Positions 1 through 6,378 of a stretch of DNA of 10,920 bases are shown piece after piece (the first letter of the stretch is position 1; each line of letters starts with the position of its first letter). Under the pieces are notes generated by a model. It had not been told where the DNA came from, did no database searches, and saw nothing but the letters and a program-made list of their open reading frames with translations. The stretch is from Methanobacteriota archaeon (GTDB lineage Archaea > Thermoplasmatota > Thermoplasmata > RBG-16-68-12): assembly GCA_005878635.1 (NCBI GenBank), contig VBLS01000030.1, forward strand, positions 1 through 10,920, given 5' to 3'. Position numbers and translations under genes: made by a program.

Positions 1-1
1 T

Positions 2-109
2 TGTGTCTGCGTCGTCGACCGGGAGGAGGGAGGCCGCATGCTCCTCGCCGAGATCAGCGTGCGCCTCCACGCCTTGCTGTCCGCGAAGGATCTCCTCGAG
101 GCCGCGTGA
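2..109 (+). CDS. pyrE: Orotate phosphoribosyltransferase, C-terminal end only
   Basis: This is the last 35 codons of a gene whose start lies left of the window. The visible residues include VVDREEGG followed by LHALLSAKDLLEAA and a TGA stop. The acidic VVDREEG strand and the closing S-x-x-DLL segment are typical of the end of orotate phosphoribosyltransferase, which joins orotate to PRPP to make OMP in pyrimidine synthesis in the cytoplasm. The catalytic loop and PRPP-binding motif lie outside the window, so the call rests on the C-terminal signature alone. A 78-base gap separates it from xseA on the same strand. That gap has its own promoter-like element, so the two genes need not be co-transcribed. 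Another phosphoribosyltransferase is possible but less likely. Confidence 0.7.
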   Translation, partial: CVCVVDREEGGRMLLAEISVRLHALLSAKDLLEAA

Positions 110-127
110 GCCTCCGGCCGGTCCCGG

Positions 128-150
128 GCACTTTCGCCCATCTCTCCCCC
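128..150 (+). promoter_or_regulatory. Conserved 23-base upstream element, copy 1 (xseA)
   Basis: The element begins GCACTTTCGCCC and ends CTCCCCC. It matches 6379-6401 (minus strand) at 22 of 23 positions and 4629-4651 (minus strand) at 19 of 23. It ends 31 bases before the GTG at 182, and a weak TATA-like stretch, ATTCATA, follows at 157-163. Position and strand relative to the gene suggest a promoter element or regulator site. The role is inferred. Confidence 0.5.
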
Positions 151-187
151 AAAACGATTCATACCTCCCCCCTCGCGTTGCGTGACG

Positions 188-1426
188 ATGGATCCGATCG
201 CCCTTTCGCCTCCGCCCCGGCCCTCCGTGCCGCAGGCCCTCACGGTCTCCCAGCTCGCCCGGTTGATCCGGGAGACGGTCCGCGCGAATCCCCTCCTCGG
301 CCGCATCCTCGTGCGGGGCGAGGTGAGCAACGTGCAGGCCGCGCCCGCGGGTCATCGTTTCTTCACGCTCAAAGACTCGGGCGCGCAGATCGACTGCATC
401 CTGTTCCGCGAGGACGCGGAGCTCCTCGGGTTCGAGCTCGAGGACGGCATGGACGTCGTCGTGTCGGGCGACGTCGACGTGTTCCCGCGGAAGGGGAACG
501 TGGAGCTGGTCGTCCGCGCGGCCACGCCGGCCGGCGTCGGCGCGTTCTGGGCCGCGTACCAGCGGACGCGGAAGAAGCTGGCGGCGGAAGGCCTCTTCGA
601 CGTCGCGCGGAAGCGCTCCCTCCCTGCCTTCCCGCGGCGGATCGGCGTCGTCACGTCGGAGATCGGCGCCGTGGTGCACGACATCGTCACGATCCTCCGG
701 CGGCGGTATCCGATGGCCCACGTGATCGTGGCGCCGGCCCTCGTCCAGGGACCGGGAGCGCCCGCGAGCCTGCGCCGCGCCCTCGCCGCGGTCGCGGACC
801 GCGTGGACGTCGTGATCCTCGCGCGCGGAGGCGGCTCCCTCGAGGACCTCTGGTGCTTCAACGACGAAGGCTTGGCGCGCGCGGTGGCGACGTGCCGCGT
901 CCCCGTCGTGAGCGCAATCGGCCACGAGACCGACGTAACGGTCGTGGATTTCGTCGCGGACGTGCGCGCCGCGACACCAAGCGCGGCGGCGGAGCTCGTT
1001 TCCCCCGACGCGATCGAACTGGCCGCCCGCGTGAATGACGCGCAGCAACGCCTGGTCCAGGAAATCCACGACGTCGTGTGCAGCGCAATGGAACGAGTCA
1101 AAGGACTCGGAGAACGGATGTCTCCGCGCGGCCTGCGCCGGAGCGTCGAGGCGAACCGAGAGCGTCTCCAACATGTCTACGACGCGCTCGCGGCAGGCGG
1201 CCCTCGCGAGGTCGCGCGTCACCGGGACCGGCTTGGGGCGGTCGGCCGGCGCCTGGATCTGCTCAGCCCGCTCGCGACGTTGCAACGCGGCTATGCGATT
1301 GCCGAACGGATGGACGGCCACGTCGTCTCGCGGGCCTCCGAGATCGAGGAGGGGGACGCCCTCGCCGTGCGGTTCCAGGACGGTCGGGTCCAGGTGCATG
1401 TCCAGGAGGAGGTGGCGTCGGGGTGA
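188..1426 (+). CDS. xseA: Exodeoxyribonuclease VII large subunit XseA
   Basis: This is the catalytic subunit of exonuclease VII, which degrades single-stranded DNA from both ends into short oligonucleotides. An N-terminal OB-fold spans roughly residues 15-110, with VRGEVSN, FFTLKD and a GDVDVFPRKGNVEL strand. The nuclease core follows: RIGVVTSEIGAVVHDIVTIL, LARGGGSLEDLW, AIGHETDVTVVDFVAD and ATPSAAAELVSP. Asp of VHDIV, Arg of ARGGG, and His and Asp of GHETD match the residues shown to be important in the E. coli enzyme. At 412 residues it is somewhat shorter than the E. coli protein, mainly in the C-terminal helical part. ATG 188 was chosen; GTG 182 in the same frame is equally possible and sits 31 bases after the upstream element. 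Its stop overlaps the xseB start by four bases (GTGA), suggesting translational coupling. Confidence 0.95.
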   Translation: MDPIALSPPPRPSVPQALTVSQLARLIRETVRANPLLGRILVRGEVSNVQAAPAGHRFFTLKDSGAQIDCILFREDAELLGFELEDGMDVVVSGDVDVFPRKGNVELVVRAATPAGVGAFWAAYQRTRKKLAAEGLFDVARKRSLPAFPRRIGVVTSEIGAVVHDIVTILRRRYPMAHVIVAPALVQGPGAPASLRRALAAVADRVDVVILARGGGSLEDLWCFNDEGLARAVATCRVPVVSAIGHETDVTVVDFVADVRAATPSAAAELVSPDAIELAARVNDAQQRLVQEIHDVVCSAMERVKGLGERMSPRGLRRSVEANRERLQHVYDALAAGGPREVARHRDRLGAVGRRLDLLSPLATLQRGYAIAERMDGHVVSRASEIEEGDALAVRFQDGRVQVHVQEEVASG

Positions 1427-1647
1427 CGCCGGAGCCGACCTTCGAGGAGTCGATGAAGGCCCTCGAGGAGAAGGTCGAGGCGCTCGCGCGCGGGGACCTG
1501 CCCCTCGATCGCGCCCTCGCGGTGTTCGAGGAGGGCCTGGCCCTCTTCCGGCGCTGCCATGCGATCCTGTCCGATACGGAACAGCGGGTGACGAAGCTCG
1601 TGGCCGCGGCGGAAGGCCTGACAGAAGAACCGTTCGCGGTCGAATGA
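1423..1647 (+). CDS. xseB: Exodeoxyribonuclease VII small subunit XseB
   Basis: This is the small helical subunit of exonuclease VII; several copies coat the large subunit and are needed for activity. The 74 residues carry the family pattern: FEESMKALEEKVEALARGDLPLDRALAVFEEGLALFRRC, then a helix ending in a DTEQRVTKLV segment. This predicts two antiparallel helices and the usual length. The start is the GTG at 1423, which overlaps the xseA stop codon as GTGA; there is no later start before the conserved FEES segment except an internal ATG inside it. The gene ends only 10 bases from the end of the convergent polymerase gene, leaving little room for separate terminators. Exonuclease VII is mainly bacterial but also occurs in several euryarchaeal groups, so its presence here is not by itself a sign of bacterial origin. 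Confidence 0.93.
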   Translation: MTPEPTFEESMKALEEKVEALARGDLPLDRALAVFEEGLALFRRCHAILSDTEQRVTKLVAAAEGLTEEPFAVE

Positions 1648-1657
1648 ACCCGGCGTC

Positions 1658-4600
1658 TCAAAAATCCGCGGGGAATTCGTCGGCCGATGCATCGTCGATG
1701 ACCCGCCACGGTTTCTTGTACCCGACGCCCCCGCGGGCCTTGGACCGGCTCTCCCCTGCGGACTTGTAGTCCTCCTGGATCGCGATCGCCCGATCCGGCA
1801 TGGACTCGAGGGAGAGGTCCGAGAGGTCCTTGCACATCGCGAACAGCTTGTCCTCCGTGTATCCGAACGGCGCGAGGAGCGTCTGGCCGGAGCGGGCCAG
1901 GAGCTTGATGTACTCCCAGGCGTCCGGCGTCTCGTCGCCTTCGAGGAACTCCGCGACGCGCACCTTCCGCTCCGAGTCGCGGGCTCGGGCGTCCATCAGG
2001 ACGTACCGCACGGATTCGCCCGGCTCGACGGGGAAGCCTCGTTTCTCCAGCTGCTTCAGGGCCGCCGCGGTCGCCGTCAGGACGACGTACTCCGTCAGGG
2101 TGCGGGACACGCTCTTCGTGAGGATGAACTGGTGGACCGGGATCGCGCGGTCGAGGACGCACTTCGCGGTCCAGCGGAGGATGTCGACCGCCTTCAGGAT
2201 GCGCTCGAGGAACTCCGCCGCGGTCGACGCGAGGCTGAGCTCTCCGAGCATCGCCTCCTGGCAGATGTTGATGAACTCCGGGGTGTCGTGCTTCCGGAGC
2301 TCGATCCCGCGGAGCTTGAACTCGTCGTCCTGGAAGAGGCCGTAGTAGCGGTTCAGCGCGCCGACGCCGGTCGTCTTGCACGGGAGGAACACGATCCACT
2401 TGTAGCGGCCCTCGAGTTCGATCGGGAGGCCGATCGATCCGGCGATGTGCTCGCGCACCTTCTCGATCGCATCCGCATTCGGCTTCGGCCGCAACCAGAC
2501 AGAATCGACGATGCCGTGGACGACCTCGTAGCCATGGGATTCCGCGATCTCCATCGTGCGGACGAGGATGTCCCGAGCGTACGCGTTGATGGCCTCGTGG
2601 CATTCGATTCTTCCGAAGCGGGCATTTTTATATCCTTGGTAGCCGAACGACTGGCCGACAAAAGTTCCATCCGCCGTGACGAAACCGTGCAGGTCATTTT
2701 CGACTTCAAAGCAGTAAACGTATGGGTTTTCATATGGCGTGACCTCGATTGAAATGATTGGCAAGAATTCGAACAGCGTCTTGCGAGGCTTCATGTCCTC
2801 GAATTCCTGTGCTGTTCCTCCATCCAAATTGATTGTTGCGGACGTCGTACGTTCCCAGAGGGCTCTCGTAGAAATTGGAACCAAGTCTCCTGCCCTCAAC
2901 TCATCAGCCGTTCTCACTTCGAATTCCTTTGCGCCTGTGAATACGAAAAATCGGTGATTTGGAGTCACAAGCAATTCTCGGCTGCCTTTGATCTTGACCT
3001 TTAGAAGCTCCTTTGGACTCTCGGCTTTCATAACCTTCGCAATGCGTTTTTCTTCAGGATGAAGGTGGTTATCGAAGCCCAAAACTCTCAGCTCGTCCTT
3101 ACACGAAACAGTCCCGGTTCTGTTCGGAAGATATCGATTTACGACATCCTCAATTCGATCGATGTAGCATTTCCCATTCAATCTGTATGGGATGAGTGTG
3201 TCTGCACTGAAGCAGGTCACTAACGTCCACTTGAGAATCGTATCCCGCCCCGTGTACACATCTTGTAGCGGACCCGGTTCCTTTTTCATCTTCTTGTAGT
3301 ATCGGCGTCGTTCGATTAGCGGCTTCAGCACGCGGCCCACGATCCCGACTCGCCGTGTGCACAGATGGTACCGCAACTCGGGTACGGCGAGCCCATCGGT
3401 GGGGCAACAAGCGCAATCGAGTGTCTCGGCGGAGATGTTGTACTTCACCATGATGCTCGGATACAGGGAGGAAAAGTCGAGTTCGTAGAGGCCCTCGTGC
3501 ACTCCGACTTCCGGTTCGAACGTGAATCCGCCACGATCGCCCCGCAAGAGATTCTCGGCGTCCTTGAAATCCTCCGGGCGATTCTTCTTCCAGACGACGA
3601 GGCAGCCGTCCTGGTACGCGAGGTTCGTCTGCATCGCGGTGAAGGCCGTGCCCGGCGTGAGGCGCGCCTGTTCCTGTGGCGTGAGTGTCGAAAGACGCGA
3701 GAGCTCTGCGAGGCCCGCGAAATCGCTCTCGCGCATCGCGAAGTGCCCACGGTCCAGATGCAGCCGCCCGCGCAGGATGTACTGGCCCGGTTTGAAGACG
3801 ATCTTCCCGTACGTGAAATACGATTTCCCTTTTCGTTCCGCGAACTTGTCCGGGTCCCGGCCGAGTTTCATCGTCACGCCAAGTTCCGCGGCCTTCCGCG
3901 CGAGGTACGGCATGACGAACGCGTCCCCGCCGTCCGTCATGAGGATGTCCGGGTCCGCCGACCGCAGGGCCTCGTCGATGCCCCGCAGGATCGTCTCCTC
4001 GGATCCGTCGAGTTCGATGCCTTCGAGGCGCGCGCCGAGGAGCTTGTCCTGCATCCGCGGGATGCCCGCGGGATGGTCGACGTGCAGGTCGAGGAGGGCC
4101 CGCTTCAACGGCGGCAGCGGATACTCGAGGGCGAAGTGCTCCTCCTCCGGCGTCCAGATCCCGTTCCCGTACCGGACGAGCCCCATCGGGAAGAGCCCGT
4201 GGTCCATCGCGTACCGTTGGGAGAAGCGCAGGTCGACGTTGTACAGCCGGTGGTCGACGTACCCGCCGTTCGAATCGAGGATGTGCGCGATCTCGCGGAT
4301 GTCGCGGTAATGCCGCGGGACGATTTCCAGGACCGGCCGGGCCTCGTCGTCCTCGAGGGCGATTCGCCGCGGGACCTCCCGCACCTCGCGCACGCCGTCC
4401 AGGATCTCGGTCCGCCGGCGGATCTCCGGCAACTCGGCGGGCGCCGCGTGCAGGAAGAACGTCGGCAGGAACCGCGGGTCCTCGATCCGGTGGGCCCCGC
4501 GCTCGTTCCAGAGCCAGAGGACCATCGAGTCGCGGTCGTAGTCGCCGTAGGCATCGATGATCCAGCCGTGGATGCGCGACTCCCCCCGGAGCGGAACGAG

Positions 4601-4678
4601 ACGCGCCTCAGGGCCCTTGAGGGTCTCCGGGGGAGGGGTCGGTGAAAGTGCGCAAACGAGGTACTTACAAGCATCCAT
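1658..4678 (-). CDS. polB: Family B DNA polymerase, PolB2-like, with an in-frame mini-intein
   Basis: Numbering is from ATG 4678 (1006 residues; 818 without the intein). Polymerase motif A is clear (DFSSLYPSI, Asp 401). Motif B is split by the intein after ILKWTLVT (Lys 483) and resumes as SFGYQGYKNARFGRIECHE. The motif C region reads HGIVDSVWL (722-726 GIVDS), so the first Asp of the usual D-x-D is Ile while the second remains. The exonuclease motifs look eroded: LDLHV at 196-200 where D-I-E is expected, and DGGDAFV at 249-255 with Val after Phe instead of Asp. Four Cys (422, 424, 425, 440) lie after motif A. These traits fit the archaeal PolB2 group, reported to have degenerate active-site motifs. 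Whether the protein still synthesises DNA cannot be told from sequence. The start is uncertain: ATG 4678, ATG 4687 and TTG 4693 are the options, and residues 10-17 are encoded by a copy of the 23-base element, which is odd. Confidence 0.9.
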   Translation of the reverse strand: MDACKYLVCALSPTPPPETLKGPEARLVPLRGESRIHGWIIDAYGDYDRDSMVLWLWNERGAHRIEDPRFLPTFFLHAAPAELPEIRRRTEILDGVREVREVPRRIALEDDEARPVLEIVPRHYRDIREIAHILDSNGGYVDHRLYNVDLRFSQRYAMDHGLFPMGLVRYGNGIWTPEEEHFALEYPLPPLKRALLDLHVDHPAGIPRMQDKLLGARLEGIELDGSEETILRGIDEALRSADPDILMTDGGDAFVMPYLARKAAELGVTMKLGRDPDKFAERKGKSYFTYGKIVFKPGQYILRGRLHLDRGHFAMRESDFAGLAELSRLSTLTPQEQARLTPGTAFTAMQTNLAYQDGCLVVWKKNRPEDFKDAENLLRGDRGGFTFEPEVGVHEGLYELDFSSLYPSIMVKYNISAETLDCACCPTDGLAVPELRYHLCTRRVGIVGRVLKPLIERRRYYKKMKKEPGPLQDVYTGRDTILKWTLVTCFSADTLIPYRLNGKCYIDRIEDVVNRYLPNRTGTVSCKDELRVLGFDNHLHPEEKRIAKVMKAESPKELLKVKIKGSRELLVTPNHRFFVFTGAKEFEVRTADELRAGDLVPISTRALWERTTSATINLDGGTAQEFEDMKPRKTLFEFLPIISIEVTPYENPYVYCFEVENDLHGFVTADGTFVGQSFGYQGYKNARFGRIECHEAINAYARDILVRTMEIAESHGYEVVHGIVDSVWLRPKPNADAIEKVREHIAGSIGLPIELEGRYKWIVFLPCKTTGVGALNRYYGLFQDDEFKLRGIELRKHDTPEFINICQEAMLGELSLASTAAEFLERILKAVDILRWTAKCVLDRAIPVHQFILTKSVSRTLTEYVVLTATAAALKQLEKRGFPVEPGESVRYVLMDARARDSERKVRVAEFLEGDETPDAWEYIKLLARSGQTLLAPFGYTEDKLFAMCKDLSDLSLESMPDRAIAIQEDYKSAGESRSKARGGVGYKKPWRVIDDASADEFPADF
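2651..3214 (-). mobile_element. Mini-intein (188 residues) inserted at polymerase motif B
   Basis: The intein runs from Cys 489 to Gln 676 of the polymerase and should excise itself, joining KWTLVT to SFGYQG. Block A is CFSADTLIPYRLNGKCYIDR, with the nucleophilic Cys1. Block B is KGSRELLVTPNHRFFVF, with the T-x-x-H pattern. Block F is VYCFEVENDLHGFVTADGTFV. Block G is VGQ followed by Ser as the +1 nucleophile. No LAGLIDADG or other homing endonuclease motif is present, and the length is that of a mini-intein. The C-terminal Gly-Gln replaces the common His-Asn; Gln-ending inteins are known to splice. The DNA is much poorer in GC than the polymerase around it (26 of 60 bases at 2941-3000 against 45 of 60 at 4381-4440, counted by hand). 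Confidence 0.9.
4629..4651 (-). promoter_or_regulatory. Conserved 23-base upstream element, copy 3 (inside polymerase frame)
   Basis: Read on the minus strand this begins GCACTTTCACCG and ends CTCCCCC, matching the copy at 6379-6401 in 20 of 23 positions. Unlike the other two copies it lies downstream of the only usable start codons of its gene and is translated as ALSPTPPP. No TATA-like sequence follows it. It may be a relic of the original polymerase promoter, a working internal promoter, or chance. Confidence 0.35.
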
Positions 4679-4750
4679 TTGGAACATGCACAAACTCAGT
4701 CAGGGAACAGGTTCCACCATTCGTGTGGGACATCATGGCGCGATGTCACT

Positions 4751-4770
4751 CGAGGAGAGATCTCGCCTCG
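4751..4770. promoter_or_regulatory. 20-base near-perfect palindrome between divergent genes
   Basis: CGAGGAGAGATCTCGCCTCG pairs with itself at 9 of 10 positions, the exception being A4756/G4765. It lies in the gap between the divergent polymerase and membrane-protein genes. A dyad of this size in such a gap suits a dimeric regulator, but no partner is evident. A smaller inverted repeat, GGAAC-AG-GTTCC, lies at 4704-4715. Confidence 0.35.
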
Positions 4771-4895
4771 CTTAGGGAGGTTCGACCAGGAATGTTCTTG
4801 TTCTCATCGCGTCCTGCCAGTCTTTAGTGGAGCCTGAGGCATCGGAGGGGCCATCCCGGTTGTTCTGGGCCACTCCAATTAAGCAGCGGGCCCGG

Positions 4896-5357
4896 ATGGA
4901 GCGGTACGTTCTCGAGGTGAATCGCGGACAGCTCCGTTTGATCGAACCGTCGCCCCGGGCTCGAGCAATTCAAACTGTCCCGCTCGTTGTCCTAGGCGTT
5001 TTGTACGTCGCGAGTTTCTTTTTCTGGGTTCCTCTCATGAACGGTCTCACTCGAGGTTTCGGGGTGGGCGGCTTCTTGGCTTTCACCGTCGTATTCATGA
5101 TTTTGGTGATTTTCATGGGGACGCGACTCCGGAACGGCATGTTGAAGGGTCCTAACAAAATCACCGATCTCACACTTCTGGCAGTGCGGCGCAATCGGAT
5201 CGGAGGAGTTCGACTTCGGGTTTCCTCAAAAGATCTGAAATTCCCCGGGACGAGTCAACTCTCAGATTCACAGGAACTCGTGGTCGTCGGATCCCGAGGT
5301 AGGATTCTTGACGCTCTGGGAATTCGAATGAGTGAGCTGCCCTGGGACAAACACTAG
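4896..5357 (+). CDS. Small two-helix membrane protein of unknown function
   Basis: I do not recognise this protein. From ATG 4896 it has 153 residues: a short basic N-terminal segment (MERYVLEVNRGQLRLIEPS), two strongly hydrophobic helices at about 27-48 and 55-76, then a soluble C-terminal part of about 75 residues with ITDLTLLAVRRNRIGGVRLRVS and ending LGIRMSELPWDKH. The two helices with a short link place both ends on the same side of the membrane, probably the cytoplasm given the basic flanks. A GTG at 4827 would add 23 residues; ATG was preferred because the extension is polar and nondescript. Base composition is lower in GC than the flanking genes (29 of 60 at 5101-5160). It stands alone on its strand between minus-strand genes, which together with composition suggests a lineage-specific or acquired gene. 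Confidence 0.65.
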   Translation: MERYVLEVNRGQLRLIEPSPRARAIQTVPLVVLGVLYVASFFFWVPLMNGLTRGFGVGGFLAFTVVFMILVIFMGTRLRNGMLKGPNKITDLTLLAVRRNRIGGVRLRVSSKDLKFPGTSQLSDSQELVVVGSRGRILDALGIRMSELPWDKH

Positions 5358-5591
5358 TTTGTTTGCAACTTCCGGCCGAGTCGTTTTCGCGCTACGAAGC
5401 GGAGCTCCGTGTCGAAAAGCCAGTAGCGTAGCAGTCTGATGCGATTGTGTCCAAATCAGGCGGACGTTCGTCGAGCCCGCTATTTGGACCCACGGGAGAC
5501 CTGGAGTTCTGAATCGCAACCGGGAAGCGTCATCGGCTTCGACTGAGCCGCTTTTCCAAATCCGTGGACAAGCCTTGCCAAACTAGCGCAG
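5358..5591. other. Gene-free stretch with a hairpin-forming repeat
   Basis: No convincing coding frame is present between the membrane protein stop and the GNAT stop; the only long frame, antisense at 5268-5519, has no recognisable protein features. GTCCAAAT at 5449-5456 is the exact reverse complement of ATTTGGAC at 5482-5489, and inside it GCGG 5460-5463 pairs with CCGC 5477-5480. This allows a 41-base hairpin with 8 outer and 4 inner pairs. TCCAAATC occurs once more at 5555. The perfect 10-base palindrome CGGAGCTCCG lies at 5400-5409. It could be a small RNA, terminator region or degraded sequence. No tRNA-like fold or T-loop was found. Confidence 0.35.
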
Positions 5592-6077
5592 TCACCGCGT
5601 GTCGGTCAGGGTGCGGACCAGGAGGGCCTCGTGGGGCGCGAGCACCATCCGCAGTTCGACCGAGAGGCCACGCCAGCCGTACCACCGCCAGAGGGCGCGC
5701 CGAGGAGCCTTCTCGAATCCGAGGGAGCCGAACAATCCGAGGGACGCGTCGTTCTCCTCCGTCACCGCGGCGAAGACGCGGGTCGCGCCCCGCCGTGCGA
5801 ACCGCCTCAGCGATTCGTCGACGAGGGTTCGCGCGATGCCCCGTCGCCGGAAGTTCGAGTCCACCGCGATGAAGTATACGTAGCCGATCGGAGGCCTCCC
5901 CCCGAACCATCGCCCGACCAAAAAGCCCGTAGGGACTCCGTCGACGTCCGCGATGAGGAACGGCCACGCGCCTCGCACTCCCCGGACCGCGAAGAAGGCA
6001 TAGATGCGATCGAAGGCCGCGCGCGCGATCCGCCGCAACGCGTCGACGTCGGCCGGCGCCCCCTCACGGATCGGCAC
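5592..6077 (-). CDS. GNAT-family N-acetyltransferase
   Basis: This 161-residue protein has the GNAT fold, which moves an acetyl group from acetyl-CoA to an amine. The N-terminal IREGAPADVDALRRIARAAF is the usual first strand and helix. VYFIAVDSNFRRRGIARTLVDESL at about 67-90 is motif A, with the pyrophosphate-binding R-R-G-I-A at 78-82. TEENDASLGLFGSLGFEKAP near 107-125 is the motif B region, with Asn and the LGF segment. The substrate cannot be told; a peptide N-terminus, small amine or antibiotic are all open. The start is the GTG at 6077, which overlaps the end of the upstream small-protein gene by 14 bases, so the two are probably one transcript. An ending such as DTR immediately after a variable tail is normal for the family. 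Confidence 0.88.
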   Translation of the reverse strand: MPIREGAPADVDALRRIARAAFDRIYAFFAVRGVRGAWPFLIADVDGVPTGFLVGRWFGGRPPIGYVYFIAVDSNFRRRGIARTLVDESLRRFARRGATRVFAAVTEENDASLGLFGSLGFEKAPRRALWRWYGWRGLSVELRMVLAPHEALLVRTLTDTR

Positions 6078-6348
6078 GCGGCACGGAGAGAGGCTCGACC
6101 GAAGAACGTTCCCGTTTCAGCGTCTCGATCTCGCGTTCCATCTCCAGGAGGACGGAGAGTAGCGCGAGGATCGTCGGGTCCATGTGGGCGCAGTAACTCG
6201 CGGCGCTCGCGTGTTGCCGCGCCTTCGAGATCACGCGGTCGAAGGTCTCCCGGTCCTTCTCCCGCAAGGCCCGCCGGTAGTCCATCCAGTCGTTCAGGAT
6301 CGACTCCAGATGGAGGCGGTACGTCGGGATCGTGCGGCCCACGCCCAT
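6064..6348 (-). CDS. Small conserved archaeal protein of unknown function
   Basis: The 94 residues begin MGVGRTIPTYRLHLESILNDW, continue with YRRALREKDRETFDRVISKARQHASAASYCAHMDP, and then an amphipathic helix LALLSVLLEMEREIETLKRER. I recall similar short proteins across euryarchaea with this R-x-IPTYR opening, a D-R-x-x-FD-x-x-x-x-x-AR-x-HASAA centre and a final LSxLLE helix; no biochemical role is known to me. It looks wholly helical, soluble and acidic-basic mixed, with no membrane segment. ATG 6348 was chosen because the conserved part starts there and it lies 30 bases after the upstream element, close to the spacing seen at xseA. ATG 6366 in frame would add six residues. The gene overlaps the GNAT gene by 14 bases. 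Confidence 0.75.
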   Translation of the reverse strand: MGVGRTIPTYRLHLESILNDWMDYRRALREKDRETFDRVISKARQHASAASYCAHMDPTILALLSVLLEMEREIETLKRERSSVEPLSVPRADP

Positions 6349-6378
6349 CGAAGGGCCGGAGACCATAAGAGCGGGAGC

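Noticed and set aside
1..1038. Plus-strand frame of 345 codons at the left edge
   Set aside because: It runs through the pyrE end and most of xseA in another frame, and its sequence is a typical GC-driven Arg/Pro/Gly shadow.
1263..2603. Minus-strand frame of 446 codons across xseB and the polymerase end
   Set aside because: It overlaps two well-supported genes in other frames and is rich in Arg, Gly and Pro without motifs.
2651..3214. Possible homing endonuclease inside the intein
   Set aside because: The stretch between blocks B and F has no LAGLIDADG or HNH pattern and is too short for an endonuclease domain.
3365..4645. Plus-strand frame of 426 codons
   Set aside because: It is antisense to the polymerase N-terminal region, of low-complexity Arg/Glu/Val composition, with no recognisable motif.
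5268..5519. Minus-strand frame of 83 codons
   Set aside because: It overlaps the membrane protein end, has no motif or promoter, and its translation looks random.
5358..5591. Possible tRNA or CRISPR repeat in the gene-free stretch
   Set aside because: There is no T-loop sequence or cloverleaf pairing, and TCCAAATC occurs only a few times without regular spacing.
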